Of a DNA stretch of 64,000 bases, positions 1 through 16,766 are shown one piece after another (positions within the stretch are counted from its first letter, which is position 1; every line of letters starts with the position of its first letter). Source of the stretch: Oasisia sp. SBJ-2009. Lineage: Eukaryota > Annelida > Polychaeta > Sabellida > Siboglinidae. The DNA lies in assembly GCA_964017155.1 (NCBI GenBank), contig OZ024863.1:46696864-46760863 (forward strand). The letters run 5' to 3'. Under the pieces are notes generated by a model. It was given only the letters and a program-made list of their open reading frames with translations. It made no database searches and had not been told where the DNA came from. The position numbers and the translations under genes were made by a program.

Positions 1-839
1 GATGGACCCATGTGAATAGGGCTAACGTTCACCCAGACTCCCTCACACTTCCCACAGCCACTTCTTCTAACCCTAAAATACACCTGTTTCTGATGTAACC
101 CTTTCTAAAAGGGTTATCCCTACAGTCAAGGTAACACCTCAAGTTTTCAGTCAAACCTTCCATAACGAGATAACGTTGTGACCCTGTGGTGCATCAATCT
201 TTCCACCTGCCAAAATTGACAACACTATCTGTCAGCAGGCAGCCAGCTGCAAGAACATCACCCCCCCCCCCCAGTGTCTGTGATAAACTGCCACACGCAC
301 GTCTGTACACTACATGTGCTTCAAAGCATAAAGCGTCACAGCTAAAGTCACAAAAGCTGCGTTCCTATGGCCTGACAGGGACAAAAACACCCGTCTAAAC
401 CGACCAACAGTCGCTACTAAGCTTCAACGAGGTGTCTGGGTGTATTATTACATAAGTACGTGCAATTTTCTTTCTTAAGGTTCAAAGTACCACCACATAT
501 TATTCACTGCGTGGCACTGCATGGCACAGTCAATAACAACACGTATCCATCAAACACATGCAAAATAAACACAAACAACAACACAATCGAGTGTAAATAG
601 AAGTCGCAAATCGACGAACGAACAAGTGCAGTGCATCAGCCATGGCGGCATCTAGGTGGTGAGGTGCATTCTGGGACGCAATGGTGGTCAGTGCAGAAAG
701 GTCAGTACAGAGGCAGTTGGAGGAGTTGAATCTCACCGGTTGCGAATGTCTCGATGAGATAAAACTCTCTCCACTGCCCCGGCCACTGAGACACAGCAAA
801 CAACGCAACACAACGCAAGCAACACTGAAAACAAAACAC
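1..839. other. no gene recognised
   Basis: Low-complexity DNA with a C-run near 262-272. Short open frames only, none resembling a known protein. Confidence 0.5.
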
Positions 840-1245
840 AACGCCCATGCCCCAAACACAAGTGCCCATCCCAAATGCAAGTGCCTGAGCCCAAACGCAA
901 GTGTCCACCCTCAAATGCAAGTAGTCATGCCCAAAACACAAATGCAAATGCCCACGCCCAAACATAAATGCCTGTGCCAATAACACAAGTGCCCATGCCC
1001 AAACACAAGTGCCCACACCCAAACCCAAGTGCCCATGCCCAAACCCAAGTGCCTGAGCCCAAACGCCAGTGTCCACCCTCAAATGCAAGTAGTCATGCCC
1101 AAAACACATGTACCCATGCCCAAAAAGAAATGCCCATGCCCAAACGCAAATGCCCATGCCCAAACACAAGTGCCTGTGCCAATAACACAAGTGCCCATGC
1201 CCCAAAACCAGTGCCCAAGCCCAAAAGTGCAAACGACCAAAACTC
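840..1245. repeat. minisatellite, about 18-20 bp unit
   Basis: Degenerate units of the type cccatgcccaaacacaagtg. The array gives open frames on both strands (Cys/Pro/His-rich plus; Gly/His/Trp-rich minus) that I treat as artefacts. Confidence 0.85.
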
Positions 1246-4200
1246 CTAGAACATGCTAAAGTAGACATTCCAACAATGTGTAGGTTACAAATAATCACAG
1301 ACACTGTTGCACCCCCCCCCCCCCCCCCAATGACAGCACAGTGGCAATAGTTTCTCATCCTGTTCCATTATTCAGGCCACAACCACACACCTAGATATGT
1401 AGAACACACCGTATCCAATGAATACGTGAAACTACGGGCAAACGCGTGCCGAATTAGAAAACTGGGCCAGGTAAAATGACTTCATTTGAATCGGCCTTGG
1501 CCTGCACGTTGGTTTACTGCATGATAAATCAGATGCCTGGCACGTCAGCAAACGCACTAAGCACCCTGGCACTAAGACCTACATTCTACCTCTGACCCTC
1601 AGTGGCTAAGTCACACACCCCTTCCTTGCCTAATGTCATGCATCATCTTAGCTGGGGGGTACAGTTATTAATGGTGCTATTTGCTGGCAACGTAACTGTC
1701 AGCACAGTGTCATTGGGCATCATGGCTGTTGACACTGTTCTAGCAGGTGTTTACAAGTGATCTACACCATTGAAACATCACCCTTCTTCCAAGTGTCAAC
1801 TGTGCAGATCACTAAGTAGGCTGGCTACACCCACCCTAAATCTTCCTATACCGTTTTTCATTAGCTACACAGTTATTAAATATAATTATTAAATATAAGG
1901 TTTCAGAGGAACTACGATTAAATATTATTGTTTGATCAAGTTATTATGTTTATTATGGCTTTTTATGTGCAATTTTTTGAGAATAAAACTTATTGAAACA
2001 ACCTACAGGCAGTTGCTCATATGAACAATAACTGTTAAGTTGTTATTATTAAAACAATTACTTCAATATACAATTAATGAAAACACAATTATTCCAGATT
2101 TTTTTAACTTTCCAAAACTGATATTAATTAATTAATTAATTAATTAATTAAAACACTAACAACAACAAAAATTATATTGACCCTCAAACATTCTTGATTT
2201 TTTTAACTTGCCAAAACATATATTAATTAATTAAACCACAAACACTAACACAAACAACATTTCTACTGACCCTCAAACCTTCAGACACTAACATTAACCA
2301 AACGTAACTGAACACACTGAAACATCTCACTACACATTATACCAGCACACCATCTGTCCCTTGAAATGGACGAGTATCACTACAGAGGCTATATACATCT
2401 AAATAACTGTACATAAAACTCCCTCCAGTGCCTTCACTTAACACCCCCCAGCTACACAAGTTTAACTACACTCTAAAACTACCCCCACTGGCAATAACGA
2501 GGCCTCCTGCCCACTACACAACCACTGCCACAACCATGTCTCTCTCTCCACAGGCTGTGTGAACCATGTTCCACATCAACCACGGTGGGAAATATCAAAC
2601 ATCCTGTTGTGGCTGCACTAACAATGGCATCGCGGCCACCTGGTGGAAACAGATACCACATTGTCCCGATCGGTTCAGGGTCATGTGACACGCAACATCC
2701 GACGGATGGACCTCAACGACACCCCCAAACAGACACCATGTTACAACCGCCTAACATATGTCACGCCCTACAGCAGTGTATGTTCTACACTCATCAAGTA
2801 TGCTAATTAATCACTGTATATTCCCAGCATTAGGTGTAGGTTTGGAAGACAAACATTTACAAAGTAGTCTTCTCTTAATCAAACGTTATGTAGCACTAAC
2901 AAGAAGCCTGTACATAAATTAAATAAAAATTGAAGCTGTTCTATAGCATACTCAATCCTGCCATATATTCTATCCTAATCAAGCATTTATATTAATTACC
3001 AACCATGTCTATTTTAAGTACTGTAAGTTCAGTAAACAAACAATTATATAGACCTTTTCTCTTAATCCGACACCGACAAAAACATAGTCAGATTTATTCC
3101 TTGTTATGTAATTGTTTTAACTAATCACCATGTGTACTCAGTCGCATGATTAAATTTAGTAAAACAAACAATCACACAGTAGATTTCCATGAATCTGGTC
3201 CGGAAACGAACATAGTGATGTGTTCTATATTACTCTGCCACGTGTGTTAATTAATTGGCGTGTGTAGTACTGTGTACTGTGTAGTACTGTGTACTCACCA
3301 GCAAGATTAACTTTAGTAAAACAAACATTTCTGTAGTAGTTTTCTCTGAATCTGGCACTGGAGCGGAGAGCCTCACAGCAAGCAAGAGGCACTCAGGTCT
3401 CACTAGTAATCACCATTGACACACATGGGGTGTCCCCGCTTGGAGTGGTGGTGGGTCACCACCACTGCTGGTCTCTCTGTCACTGGCGCCCACAAACACT
3501 AATTATGTGTGGCATGCAATTGCCAGCACCCTACAGTGGAAGTGCCAACTCAGTTGTGCTCCAACCGAAATAACGCAACTCGCACTAGCGACTAAAAAAC
3601 GACTGGCTTTGTAGTTTGGGTATAAACTGAAAGCGATAGTGACTCATCTGAGGTATCGTATTTAATGATGGACATTGTGAAAGGTGAAAGTACGGTAACT
3701 AGTTATTTAGAATCTGGCTCCAATATGTAATGAACTCACATCCATAAATAAACTCATAATTCTCAACAAGTATACTTTATAACGTTATTCATGAATAAAA
3801 TGAATAAAAAATTATGCTATTCATTCCCCATTTGCAAATGAACAGATCTAAGAGTAACAATGACACGTACTGTCATTTCTAATTAATGAAGGATTACATA
3901 ATTAATAATACACTAACATTTCAACATATATTTCAATATGGTTACCACAGAAAACAACATTTTCCGCTTTACCTTTTTATAAATCTAACCTACCCATCCG
4001 AAATACACACGGTCCCATATGACACATTATTTTAAAACCCATATGGAGTGCCAAGCCGAAATATCACTTAATTGCTTCTATATTTTGCTGCGTTATCTTC
4101 CGGACAGGACGAACGGAAACATGACAAGGGGCAGAGACAAAGTTCGACAGCTAATCACACAGAGTCCAGAGCTTGTGTAAACGTGGCCACTTCCAATCCC

Positions 4201-5700
4201 AGCAGTCTAATCTTGTACAAACATGTTGCAGTTGAACTTTGGATGTTTCTAGGCTGAAAGCAGCCACCTGCCTTTAGCTGCCTCCCAAGAAGATCGGGCC
4301 AGACAGGTCTGGGGCCAGGCCATGGGCTGGGCCACTGGCTGCCTCATAGACGTAATTTATTAACACCCAGGGAACAATGATAAAACCCCACTATCTCACC
4401 CACCCGCCCCATCTGCCCAGGGTTGGCTGGTGGTTTCAGGCAGTGTTTAGCATCACTGTCAACTCACATTACTGTCTGTCCTGATTCAAACAGGAACTTC
4501 AGAAAACACTGACAATTAGTTACTCCCTGTGTAGTCATTCAGTTATATTGAATTTTTTCATCTATTATAATATATACTATGCATATGTATTTGTATATAA
4601 AAAAAACTAGCATTTGTTTATGTATACATATTTCAACTTGTGAGTGACCTTATGAAATAATTATTTCAATAGAAAAGCATAACAGAACCCTGAATGCAAC
4701 AAGTTTACAAAGCTAAGCAATTATTTTGTCACTTAAACCTAAACAAAACATTTTCAAATTATAAAAAAATACAAATAAAAGCATTTTCTGAGTTTTTTTT
4801 TTTTTTTTTAGATTACCCCAACTGTTTTATTAATGCTGATATTTCTTCAGATTAGACCAATTAGTCTATACCAGTTTTTCTTTTCTAGAATAGTTAATAT
4901 TAACTGTTTGATATAACATAATATAATAAATATAAAACAAATAATACAGCATTACAATCAGTATCAAGTGGCCAGCCAAATGCCTACCACAAACTACTAT
5001 TGGTCTTGGCCTTTGGTAGTTATTAACCCAACTAAATATGCTTTGACCCACCTACTAAGTCTATAACCTAAGCAAAAAGTTCTGCTTGTACCCTTAACAT
5101 ACTTCACTTTCTTCTCTTTGACGTTGATGTATCTACCTGACGTGATATAAATGACCTGTCATAGCCTTTTCATCTGTATTATGCGTGACGATGAAGTAAG
5201 TCAACTATCTAGACTAGGGGGGGGGGGGCCTGTGAGATCTGGCTACCTCTATGAAGTACGAATATACCTGAAATTGTTAGCAATGTCAAAGAAAAAGTGT
5301 AACTGTGGCAATTATACTAACTACATCATCATACTCTTACACTAGACAGAAATAATGAAGACCTCGTACTCTACCTCTCAACTCACCATTACATTAGCAT
5401 ATGTGCACTAGATAACTGTCACTTCATGTTGTGTAAAATTGACCACAAATAGAGTGCAAGAATGCGGTTAAAAACCTCTGCTTTATCAGGTTACACTGAA
5501 ATTCCAGCTGTCGGACACGATCATCGTTAAGCGATGCCAAAGAACCTTCTAGGCCCACATATTCTTGACAAATGTTCAGGCACTGGGTCTTTTATGACCC
5601 TGAACCTATCAATAGCAGTAGTGATCGTAAATATTTCACACACACCTGTTCTGTGAGTACCTCAGTGAACAACCATCAACACTCAGAGACACCTGTATGA
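1246..5700. other. no gene recognised; AT-rich
   Basis: Contains a C-run (1,311-1,328), attaattaatt tracts (2,124-2,150 and 2,222-2,236), a T-run near 4,794 and a G-run near 5,217. No convincing exon on either strand. Confidence 0.5.
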
Positions 5701-5719
5701 CATGAGAAACTACACCCAA

Positions 5720-6190
5720 CATGCATGCACGTTTACCCCTATCCACCCTACCGCTGTTGTAGCCTCCTTGCGTGTGTGTGCCACGCCATGTGCGGGCACA
5801 TGCACGACCGCCGTGGACATGCACGCATGTACATACGCGTCACACGCCCACGAACGCCGCCGCACGTCCCGTCACAATCCACTCCACCGTCTGACTCTGA
5901 ATCAACCTTCATCTCCGTCAGGGTGACACCCTCCCATGTCCGCCCCTCCGTCCACCAGACGTCCAGCATCGACACCGCCGGCTACCGCTGTATATATGCG
6001 CCCAGACACAACAACATATCTCACGGATCCACTGAACCGGACAGTGGCTATCTCGCTAACAATGTCTGTCCAGTACATGCCCGCCAGATGCACCATCGTC
6101 ACCCACGAGAAAAACCTCCGTCCTCCTGTCGTGGCATCACACTGCACTGCCAACTAATCTCAACCGCAGACTTTTGCCCCATCACGTGAT
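5720..6190. other. GC-rich, CpG-rich island
   Basis: A sharp rise in GC and CpG against AT-rich flanks, with open frames on both strands (154 codons plus, 83 minus). None is recognisable. It could be a promoter or first exon of a gene outside view, or a captured sequence. Confidence 0.45.
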
Positions 6191-6539
6191 GATTGGCGAA
6201 CTCCGAGACAGCTGTGTGCCATGTGACAGTTGACAGTGGTGATGGCCAGTCCGTCACTCACTCGGGGGTCGTCTCAATGGCCACCTGTCACCCAGTCAAC
6301 AGGTGGTATATTGTCCTGGGTAATGTTCATTCTCTGGTGTTATTCCAATGGGGATGGTCGGTATGTGTGTGGGTTAGATTTAGTCAGTGTGCCAGGAGCA
6401 TCTTTATGTCGTTTGTCCATTTGGGGTTGGATTGTTTCTAAAACTGTAAGTTATATTTAACGAAATATTTTTCTAAATCAAAAGTGTATTGCAACAGAGT
6501 GACTGTATGCATTTTGTGATTATTATAGACATATATTAT

Positions 6540-6567
6540 ACACTATATATGTAATTATATATATAAT

Positions 6568-6599
<32 letters not shown>

Positions 6600-6612
6600 C
6601 ATATATATTATT
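6540..6612. repeat. (AT)n with ATT tail
   Basis: Interrupted AT dinucleotide tract followed by tattattatta. Confidence 0.9.
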
Positions 6613-6694
6613 ATTATTATTTAAACACCTAAGCTGTGTTGTTACATTTGACTACACTTTTGATTACATTTATAAGTCATCACACTTCTTGAAA

Positions 6695-6790
6695 TATTTA
6701 GTAATATCTTTTTTTAAATAATTATGAATGGCTCATTACATTTCTTGGAATGAGCCATTCATATTTATTAAAAAAATATATTACTAAATA
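6695..6790. mobile_element. near-perfect palindrome, MITE-like
   Basis: Arms of about 43-45 bp, centred on catttcttgg, pair along their length (tatttagtaatat at one end, atattactaaata at the other; atgaatggctcatt against aatgagccattcat). A short foldback element is the likeliest explanation. Confidence 0.7.
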
Positions 6791-6799
6791 CTTCCCCAA

Positions 6800-9100
6800 C
6801 TGTCAATTTGTATATGTTTAGTACCTCAGAATATCCCATTTTCTCCCATGACCTTTCTTTATACACTTATGGTACATGATATACCAGTAACCATTGACCT
6901 TCTGTGAAACTTGCAAAACTGAATGGCAGACCTTTTCAGCATTCTTAAACCTGATACCCCTTTACTTCAGAGAGCTCATAGAGAACTCCGGTGCGTCCTG
7001 TTTTATTTCAGACCCAAGAACCTGCCCGTGTAACTGTATATATATATAGAATCTATACAGTGGGGTCTACCTCATTTCACCTTTCCACACTAGCACTGGG
7101 GGTGAGGGTAATTTAAGGGGCATGTTCTTGATGTCTCCTTAATGTCACCAATTAAGGAGACAGGACAGACATTAAGAGTGACATCCACGTCACCATGGAG
7201 ACACAAACCCCAATGTCTGCATCATACATCCCTCTACACTAAACCGTATCATGTCTGGCATAGGTATTAAACAGAGAACTGTGATAAGACCAATAAAAAT
7301 GTCAAATTGCACGCAAACTACCCGTTATGAAAAGTAATAATATGAACAGTTTTTACAACAATGTCCTCATAAACAAATCCCAGAGGCACATAAAAACCAA
7401 CCGGTTATTCAATCTTGAAATTAAATTAAAATATGGAAAATAAATTTAATTGCCCCAAATTTGTGTTTTATTGTAAGAATCATGACTTATCTTGGAGTAT
7501 TTATTATCGGAAACATGCGACATTCCGGTCCACCACCTGTGGATCTAGGTCACATGACCAGTGTGTGACTGATAAGGAGGCAGTGGACCGAATCATCGCA
7601 AATATGCAACAAAAACTGTTACACAATAAGTGATAATTCGTACAATGGTTAAACAGTCACTACATGGATCGTTCGACATGGTAAGGACAGCAAACAACAC
7701 GGTTAAGAGATGAGTCTTCGAAGGTGATCGTTAACTATTTATTTCAAGATGGCATCTTGCTGTCGATGGAAGCAAATAAATTGTAGTTAATTCCAGATAG
7801 AACTGGTCGAATTATTATATTTGCAACAAAGAAACAATGTTGTTAACTATTGTACAGTTAAATTGCTTGGTAATGTTGTTCTTGGGTCAATGTCAGCAAA
7901 TGTGATTTCTCAATACCTGCAGTCATGCACCCAATATTTTGAACCAAATCCCCTGAATTATTAAATAATCTGAAACAGTAGCCACCTTTTGGAGAAAAAA
8001 ATGATTGTATGTTGCGCCTCTGAGCTGGGTTTCCCAAAGAGTAAAGCATAAATGTTACTATCACTGTGTATTATTATCTCTGAAAACTGATGTCATATCA
8101 CTAAACATCTTCATCTGGGTTCAGCCCCACTCCCAACATATGAAAGTAAACATTGATACAATGATATTTAGATTAATATTATCAGGCGACCTACGTCATT
8201 TCTCTATCCTTTGTCTAAACGTCATACAGGTGTATCAGCACACGTATATGGGAATGTTAACGTCTTCCACGCTTCCTCAGATAGCTTCATTGGGTTGCAC
8301 TTGCGGGGCCTGGGTAATCAAGACTATTAAAATTACATGACAACGTGAAATGAAATTGTGGAATTTATTTTTCCAAGTGCGGGGTCAAAAATTTGGAAGC
8401 ATAAAATATTGACGTCTCATGCCAGATGAGCCTGGCTATGTTCCCCCAACCCCCAAACAAAATTAACAAATGTAATCAAATCTTATATCCGACATCATGA
8501 GACGTTCCCTAACCTAGCGTAAGGTTGTGAACTTGTTACATCTGCATTTGTCTCATTCTGATTCTAAACCATATCTATTCACTGGAAATAAATGCTGCCA
8601 CGGCAGTGAGACTGGAAGATTTATGACAGAATGTCCTAAATATACAACAGACATGAGTCTGGGATGCGGGGGTACTCTCACAGAGGAAGTAAGATACAAA
8701 TCACACAGAAGGTGTGGGGCGGACTAACAGTTTCACCTGTCCTACAAACACAGGTACTCGACATCCATGCTTCCCGCAACAGATAGGTGCTTTGACCATT
8801 TTATGTGGTGACAGCAGGTTTGTAAATCGTAGAGTTTAATGGAGGTGAGCGAGTCTTTTTGATGTGATTTACTGGCCACCTCAAGGCTAGGTGGAGCAAA
8901 CCATCAGTTTATCGAAGAAGAAGACGTGTATTATTTTGTCATCTTTTAGTGAATTAAAAGTTGTCACCAATTCAACTGATGACATACTGACTGATCGATC
9001 CTGATTTGTTGTAGAACTCCTGCCCTGCGAGAAATTTTAGAAAACATCCAGGATTGTAGTAGAAGGCTACTAAATGGAGTTGGGAGTTTTGTAGTCAGGG
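6800..9100. other. no gene recognised
   Basis: AT-rich with a small hairpin near 7,130-7,160 (tgtctccttaat against attaaggagaca). Open frames at 7,433, 8,005 and 8,527 resemble no family I know. Confidence 0.45.
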
Positions 9101-9101
9101 T

Positions 9102-9446
9102 CCGTACACATCTGAACATTTGAAATTCAATGCTATTCAAGACTTTTCAAGGCTACTTGAAAAAGAAATTCAAGACTTTTTTAAAGACATCTATACCTTT
9201 AAGTGCAGTAAATGAAGTTAACATTAAAATTTTTACTCGACTAAGAAAACAATGGCACCGACCACAATGAAATGCCGATTGCCCATGCAATGTGCACATG
9301 AGTTATTTTTGTGCATAGGCTTTTCCTTTTATGGCTGTTATTCGTCACAACAATTGAGTCAAAATCATATTTTATTGACCACAATTAAATTCAAGACTTT
9401 TCAAGACTACTTTGTAAAATTCAAGGATTTCAAGGCCTTGAATTTG
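9102..9446 (+). mobile_element. short interspersed inverted-repeat element, copy 1
   Basis: Begins gtccgtacacat and contains ttcaagacttttcaag motifs at both ends in opposite senses. A second copy lies inverted at 52,313-52,676 in MED8 intron 6. The two align along their whole length with scattered changes, including the internal gtgcataggcttttcc. Confidence 0.8.
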
Positions 9447-10040
9447 AACCTCCTCAAGGGAGTCCAGTCAGAGGTCCAAAGGGATTCAGAGGATTCATGG
9501 GAGGTTTTTGATGAGTTCCAGGGGGTCCAATTGAAGGGGCAGGTGTCATTATAGGCCCTGTAACAACCCTCAAATTAACCTGGATTTTGAAATGCAAGTC
9601 TGCATGCATATACATGTGCTTTAGAGTGAATAATATTTCACCTTATACACCAAGTCACCTCATTTGTGGTGCCAAAGGGCAAGATATTTAAATGTATTTT
9701 GTATTAGTGATCTGGCTTTGTGTTATTGGTTTGTTGGTCTGTGGACAGGTGGAGCCAGTGTGGTTAAACACAAACATGTGACAGGTATATTCTAAGAGTA
9801 CTTTTTCAAGTTATAATGTTGTAGTAATTGTCTTTCCTCATCACTGCATTGGCAATGTCTATGTGCATTACGTTCAATTTCCAATTTATTCTATTGTAGA
9901 TATCATTGGGTCCGTTCAATTGCTTTTACTCTCTTTTTTACAGTTGGTATTTGCCAAGAACACACAACAATAACCATTTACTGTCTCTTTAATGCTGTAT
10001 ATTCAGAGAAGCACAGTGCAACTTCACTGCCTAAGTATAT
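9447..10040. other. no gene recognised
   Basis: Unique-looking AT-rich DNA with no exon signal I can support. Confidence 0.4.
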
Positions 10041-10044
10041 ATAT

Positions 10045-10145
10045 ATTTATTGTATGATTTAACTTACTTTGGAGCATAACGTTGTCTATGAGTACGACGT
10101 TTCATCAATAAACCATTCTTGGAGCCATGAACAATATATTCAATA
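10045..10145 (+). repeat. dispersed repeat, copy 1
   Basis: Shares tttattgtatgatttaactt and aataaaccattcttggagcc with a copy at 48,810-48,930 in MED8 intron 4. Confidence 0.7.
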
Positions 10146-10892
10146 TATGCATATTGTTGATGTGCTTATAATATCTAATCAACATTTAGGTACTATGGTC
10201 ATATAAACTTTTTTATAAGCAATACAAACTTGTTTACAAGAGCACATGTTACCATTTACTGTATTTCCCCACATTCTGTAGTATAATGTATTAGCAGGAC
10301 ACACTTGATCAACAAACACATGCATCTATCCACCATACACTCCTGCTATGCATCTGTTAGAAAGTATATCGCATATACACTCATATTCCTTGATTCTGCA
10401 CATGTATCACTGTATACTGTCTAATACATTTTTACCAAACCACATCTGTATAGTATTTCATGCAACTAATTCAACATAACAATCTATACAGCACTACAAA
10501 CACTGATGACTGCAAACAAATGTTGTCACACATAGTCATAAAATCCATAAAACTAGAGTGTTTATTTTTATATTGATCTGAAAAATAATAACAACACTCC
10601 GAAGTCATGTTTGGTATCAAAATTAAAATATAAATAAACATACAACGAACAACACAATATATACAATAAGACAAAAATTTACAAATTTATGACATAAACT
10701 TATTTATCACAGAAAACACAGAAAATTAATCTATCATATGTCTAAGCATGCTTCTACCTAGGTATGAATAAGTATGAAACTATTTACGGTACCTAATTTA
10801 CAGCGTATTACTATGCCATACACACATTATTCGAAAGCAGGTTGTCGAACGACAGCTTAATCCAGCTTGCTGACCACCGCCTTACGTCAAGT

Positions 10893-11310
10893 GCCACGAG
10901 ATATTACTGCGGAGTAGCGTGAGCTGGAAGAGTTAGATCTGGCAGACAAGAAGATGCTAAGACCTGACCTTCCAACTTACGCCACTACAGCCCCAAGTCA
11001 CAAGGCCCTCAGCCTCAAACAAGGTCCTCCGAAACCATTTCGTCTTCCGTCCAATTTTGTTGGTATGATCGGAAAGCATACGTGTCCGTTTGTAAATTAT
11101 CGAAACCAGACACAATGGTTCGAATGCACAGGTGAGTCAAGTCAAAAGAAAGTCTGAGAGATGACTACCTTGTGACCAGGTATTTAGCACCTGTCTAGGA
11201 CCTGTCCATTTTGGCACAGATAGGGTGTGGGGTGGACCGTGATGAAACTAAACACAACTCCCGAGTCAGTGACCGTGACTGTGGCATTGTGACTGTAATA
11301 TCTCGTGGCA
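10893..11310. mobile_element. inverted-repeat element, about 0.42 kb
   Basis: gtgccacgagatattac at the left end pairs with gtaatatctcgtggcac at the right. Between them an open frame starts at 10,954 (MLRPDLPTYATT) and reaches a gtgagt-like donor at 11,132. It may be a fragment of a transposon gene or a captured exon. Not identified. Confidence 0.55.
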
Positions 11311-11914
11311 CAATAAAGTTGACTTCACAAAAACAGCGAATATATTGCCTGAAAAAACTTTAGTTTAATACTTTTCATACATGCATACACCCGATTAAGA
11401 GAAATGGTTGTACCACTGAAGTTTGCTATCAGAAGGTGCAAAGACCTTGGTGGGATTTTGATAAAGCAATGATTGTGATCTAGAGATGTCCACTGAAGTC
11501 TTGGCCAATCTCGCAGGTGAGCTGATAACAAGGCCGAGGATTAACCACTTGCAACAACTTAGTGTGGCTGTGTAAACATGGCCACGTATATGAACAGCAG
11601 TGTGATATGCAGGGAATCCAACTTAATTTACCACATGCCTATCAGCCTAAAATGGGGAAATGACTAAAGGGGTGCATGAAACGCAAACATTTCCGGTCAA
11701 TATTACCTATTAAACAGGAAATATTGACTGTATTATCAGTGACGTATGTGTGTGTATGAATGTATGTACGTATGCATGAGTGCATGCTTGCGGGCGTGCA
11801 TGCATGTCCAATGGTACTGAAGAGACAATTGATATAGTGAGGATCATGACAATGATACTGGACAGTCAGACGGAACACGTTAGTTTTTGGCAAAGTGGCA
11901 GTCATGTGTAACAC

Positions 11915-12485
11915 ATTGTGAAATGCCTTGGTGATTGGTCATCATGTGATATACCATGGAGACTGGTTGTCTTATGAAATAGCTTGGGGATTGGTTGTCA
12001 TATGAAACAAAATGGCGATTGGCTATCATGTGATGTATGGTCATTGGTTATTATGTGCAACACCATAGTAATTGGTTGCCATTTGAAACACCATTGTGAT
12101 CGGTTGTCGGGAGAAACACCATGGTGATTGGTTGACATTTGAAACATGATGTTGACTGGTTGTCATGCAATACACCACAGAGATAGGTTGTTATGTGAAA
12201 CACATGGTGATTGAAAGTCATGTGAAACACCATGGTGATGGAGAGTCATGAGAAACACCATGGTGATGGAGAGTCATGAGAAACACCATGGTGATGGGGA
12301 GTCATGTGACACACCATGGTGATTGAGAGTCATGTGAAACACCATGGTGATGGAGAGTCATGTGAAACACCATGGTGACGGAGAGTCATGTGAGATACCA
12401 TGGTGATGGAGAGTCTTGTGAAACACCATGGTGATGGAGAGTCTTGTGAAACACCATGGTGATGGAAATTCATGTGAAACACCCT
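11915..12485. repeat. minisatellite, about 27-30 bp unit
   Basis: Units of the type gaaacaccatggtgatgg with agtcatgt linkers, more regular toward the right end. Confidence 0.85.
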
Positions 12486-12489
12486 AGTA

Positions 12490-15858
<3,369 letters not shown>

Positions 15859-16093
15859 AGGTGTGTGTATGTAGGTGTGTGTATGTAGGTGTGTGTATGT
15901 AGGTGTGTGTATGTGTGTGTGTGTGTGTGTGGGTGTGGGTGTGTGTGTGTGTGTGTTTGGTGTGGTGAGTGTGTCTGTACGCACATACGTACATATTAAT
16001 TAATACATATATGTTAAGGTCAGGAAACCACAAAGGGGATGTATGTATCAAAGGAAATGAACAGCAAATTACTAATTAATTTCCCAACAAACC

Positions 16094-16450
16094 CTAAATG
16101 GCAAATATAATGTGCAGCGCATCAACAATGTGATCAAGAAGTAATATTACAACAGCTTTATTTGACAGCAACGAAGGGCAGGCAGGAACTATAGCATCCT
16201 GACACCACCAGCAGCTGCACTGGTGAGAGGACACAGCCACAGGAATTCCATAATTATATTTCTTAAATAATGACTTTCCTCTGCCTTTACTTCCTGTGTC
16301 TTTCTTCCATGACATTTTTGTTTATTTTTTCAGCGATTTACCAATCATGGAATTGTATTATATTGTACAGGTGTATTGTCTTTACTATTATGTATTGTAT
16401 CATTTTCCCATAATATGTTGTATATTCCTGTGTTGTTGTTGTTAAATAAA
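16094..16450. other. no gene confirmed; minus-strand AATAAA
   Basis: A 73-codon minus-strand frame (MSWKKDTGSKGRG) ends at 16,094 and contains AATAAAG at 16,153-16,159. It might be the end of a transcript or chance. No family recognised. Confidence 0.3.
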
Positions 16451-16452
16451 CT

Positions 16453-16719
16453 TTCATTCATTCGTTCATTCGTTCATTCGTTCATTCGTTCATTCGTTCA
16501 GTCGTTCAGTCGTTCAGTCGCTCAGTCGCTCAGTCGCTCAGTCGCTCAGTCGCTCAGTCGCTCAGTCGCTCAGTCGCTCAGTCGCTCAGTCGCTCAGTCG
16601 CTCAGTCGCTCAGTCGCTCAGTCGTTCAGTCATTCAGTCATTCAGTCATTCAGTCATTCAGTCATTCAGTCATTTACATACATACATACATACATAGACA
16701 CAAGCATGCATGCACGCAT

Positions 16720-16762
<43 letters not shown>
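16453..16762 (+). repeat. compound tetranucleotide ladder
   Basis: Blocks in order: ttcattcg, then cagtcgtt, about 14 cagtcgct, then cagtcatt, then acat repeats, then about 15 cgca units. Each block differs from the last by one or two bases. Confidence 0.95.

Positions 16763-16766
<4 letters not shown>

Noticed and set aside
702..1358. 218-codon minus frame and Cys/Pro-rich plus frames
   Set aside because: Degenerate minisatellite; no start or splice support.
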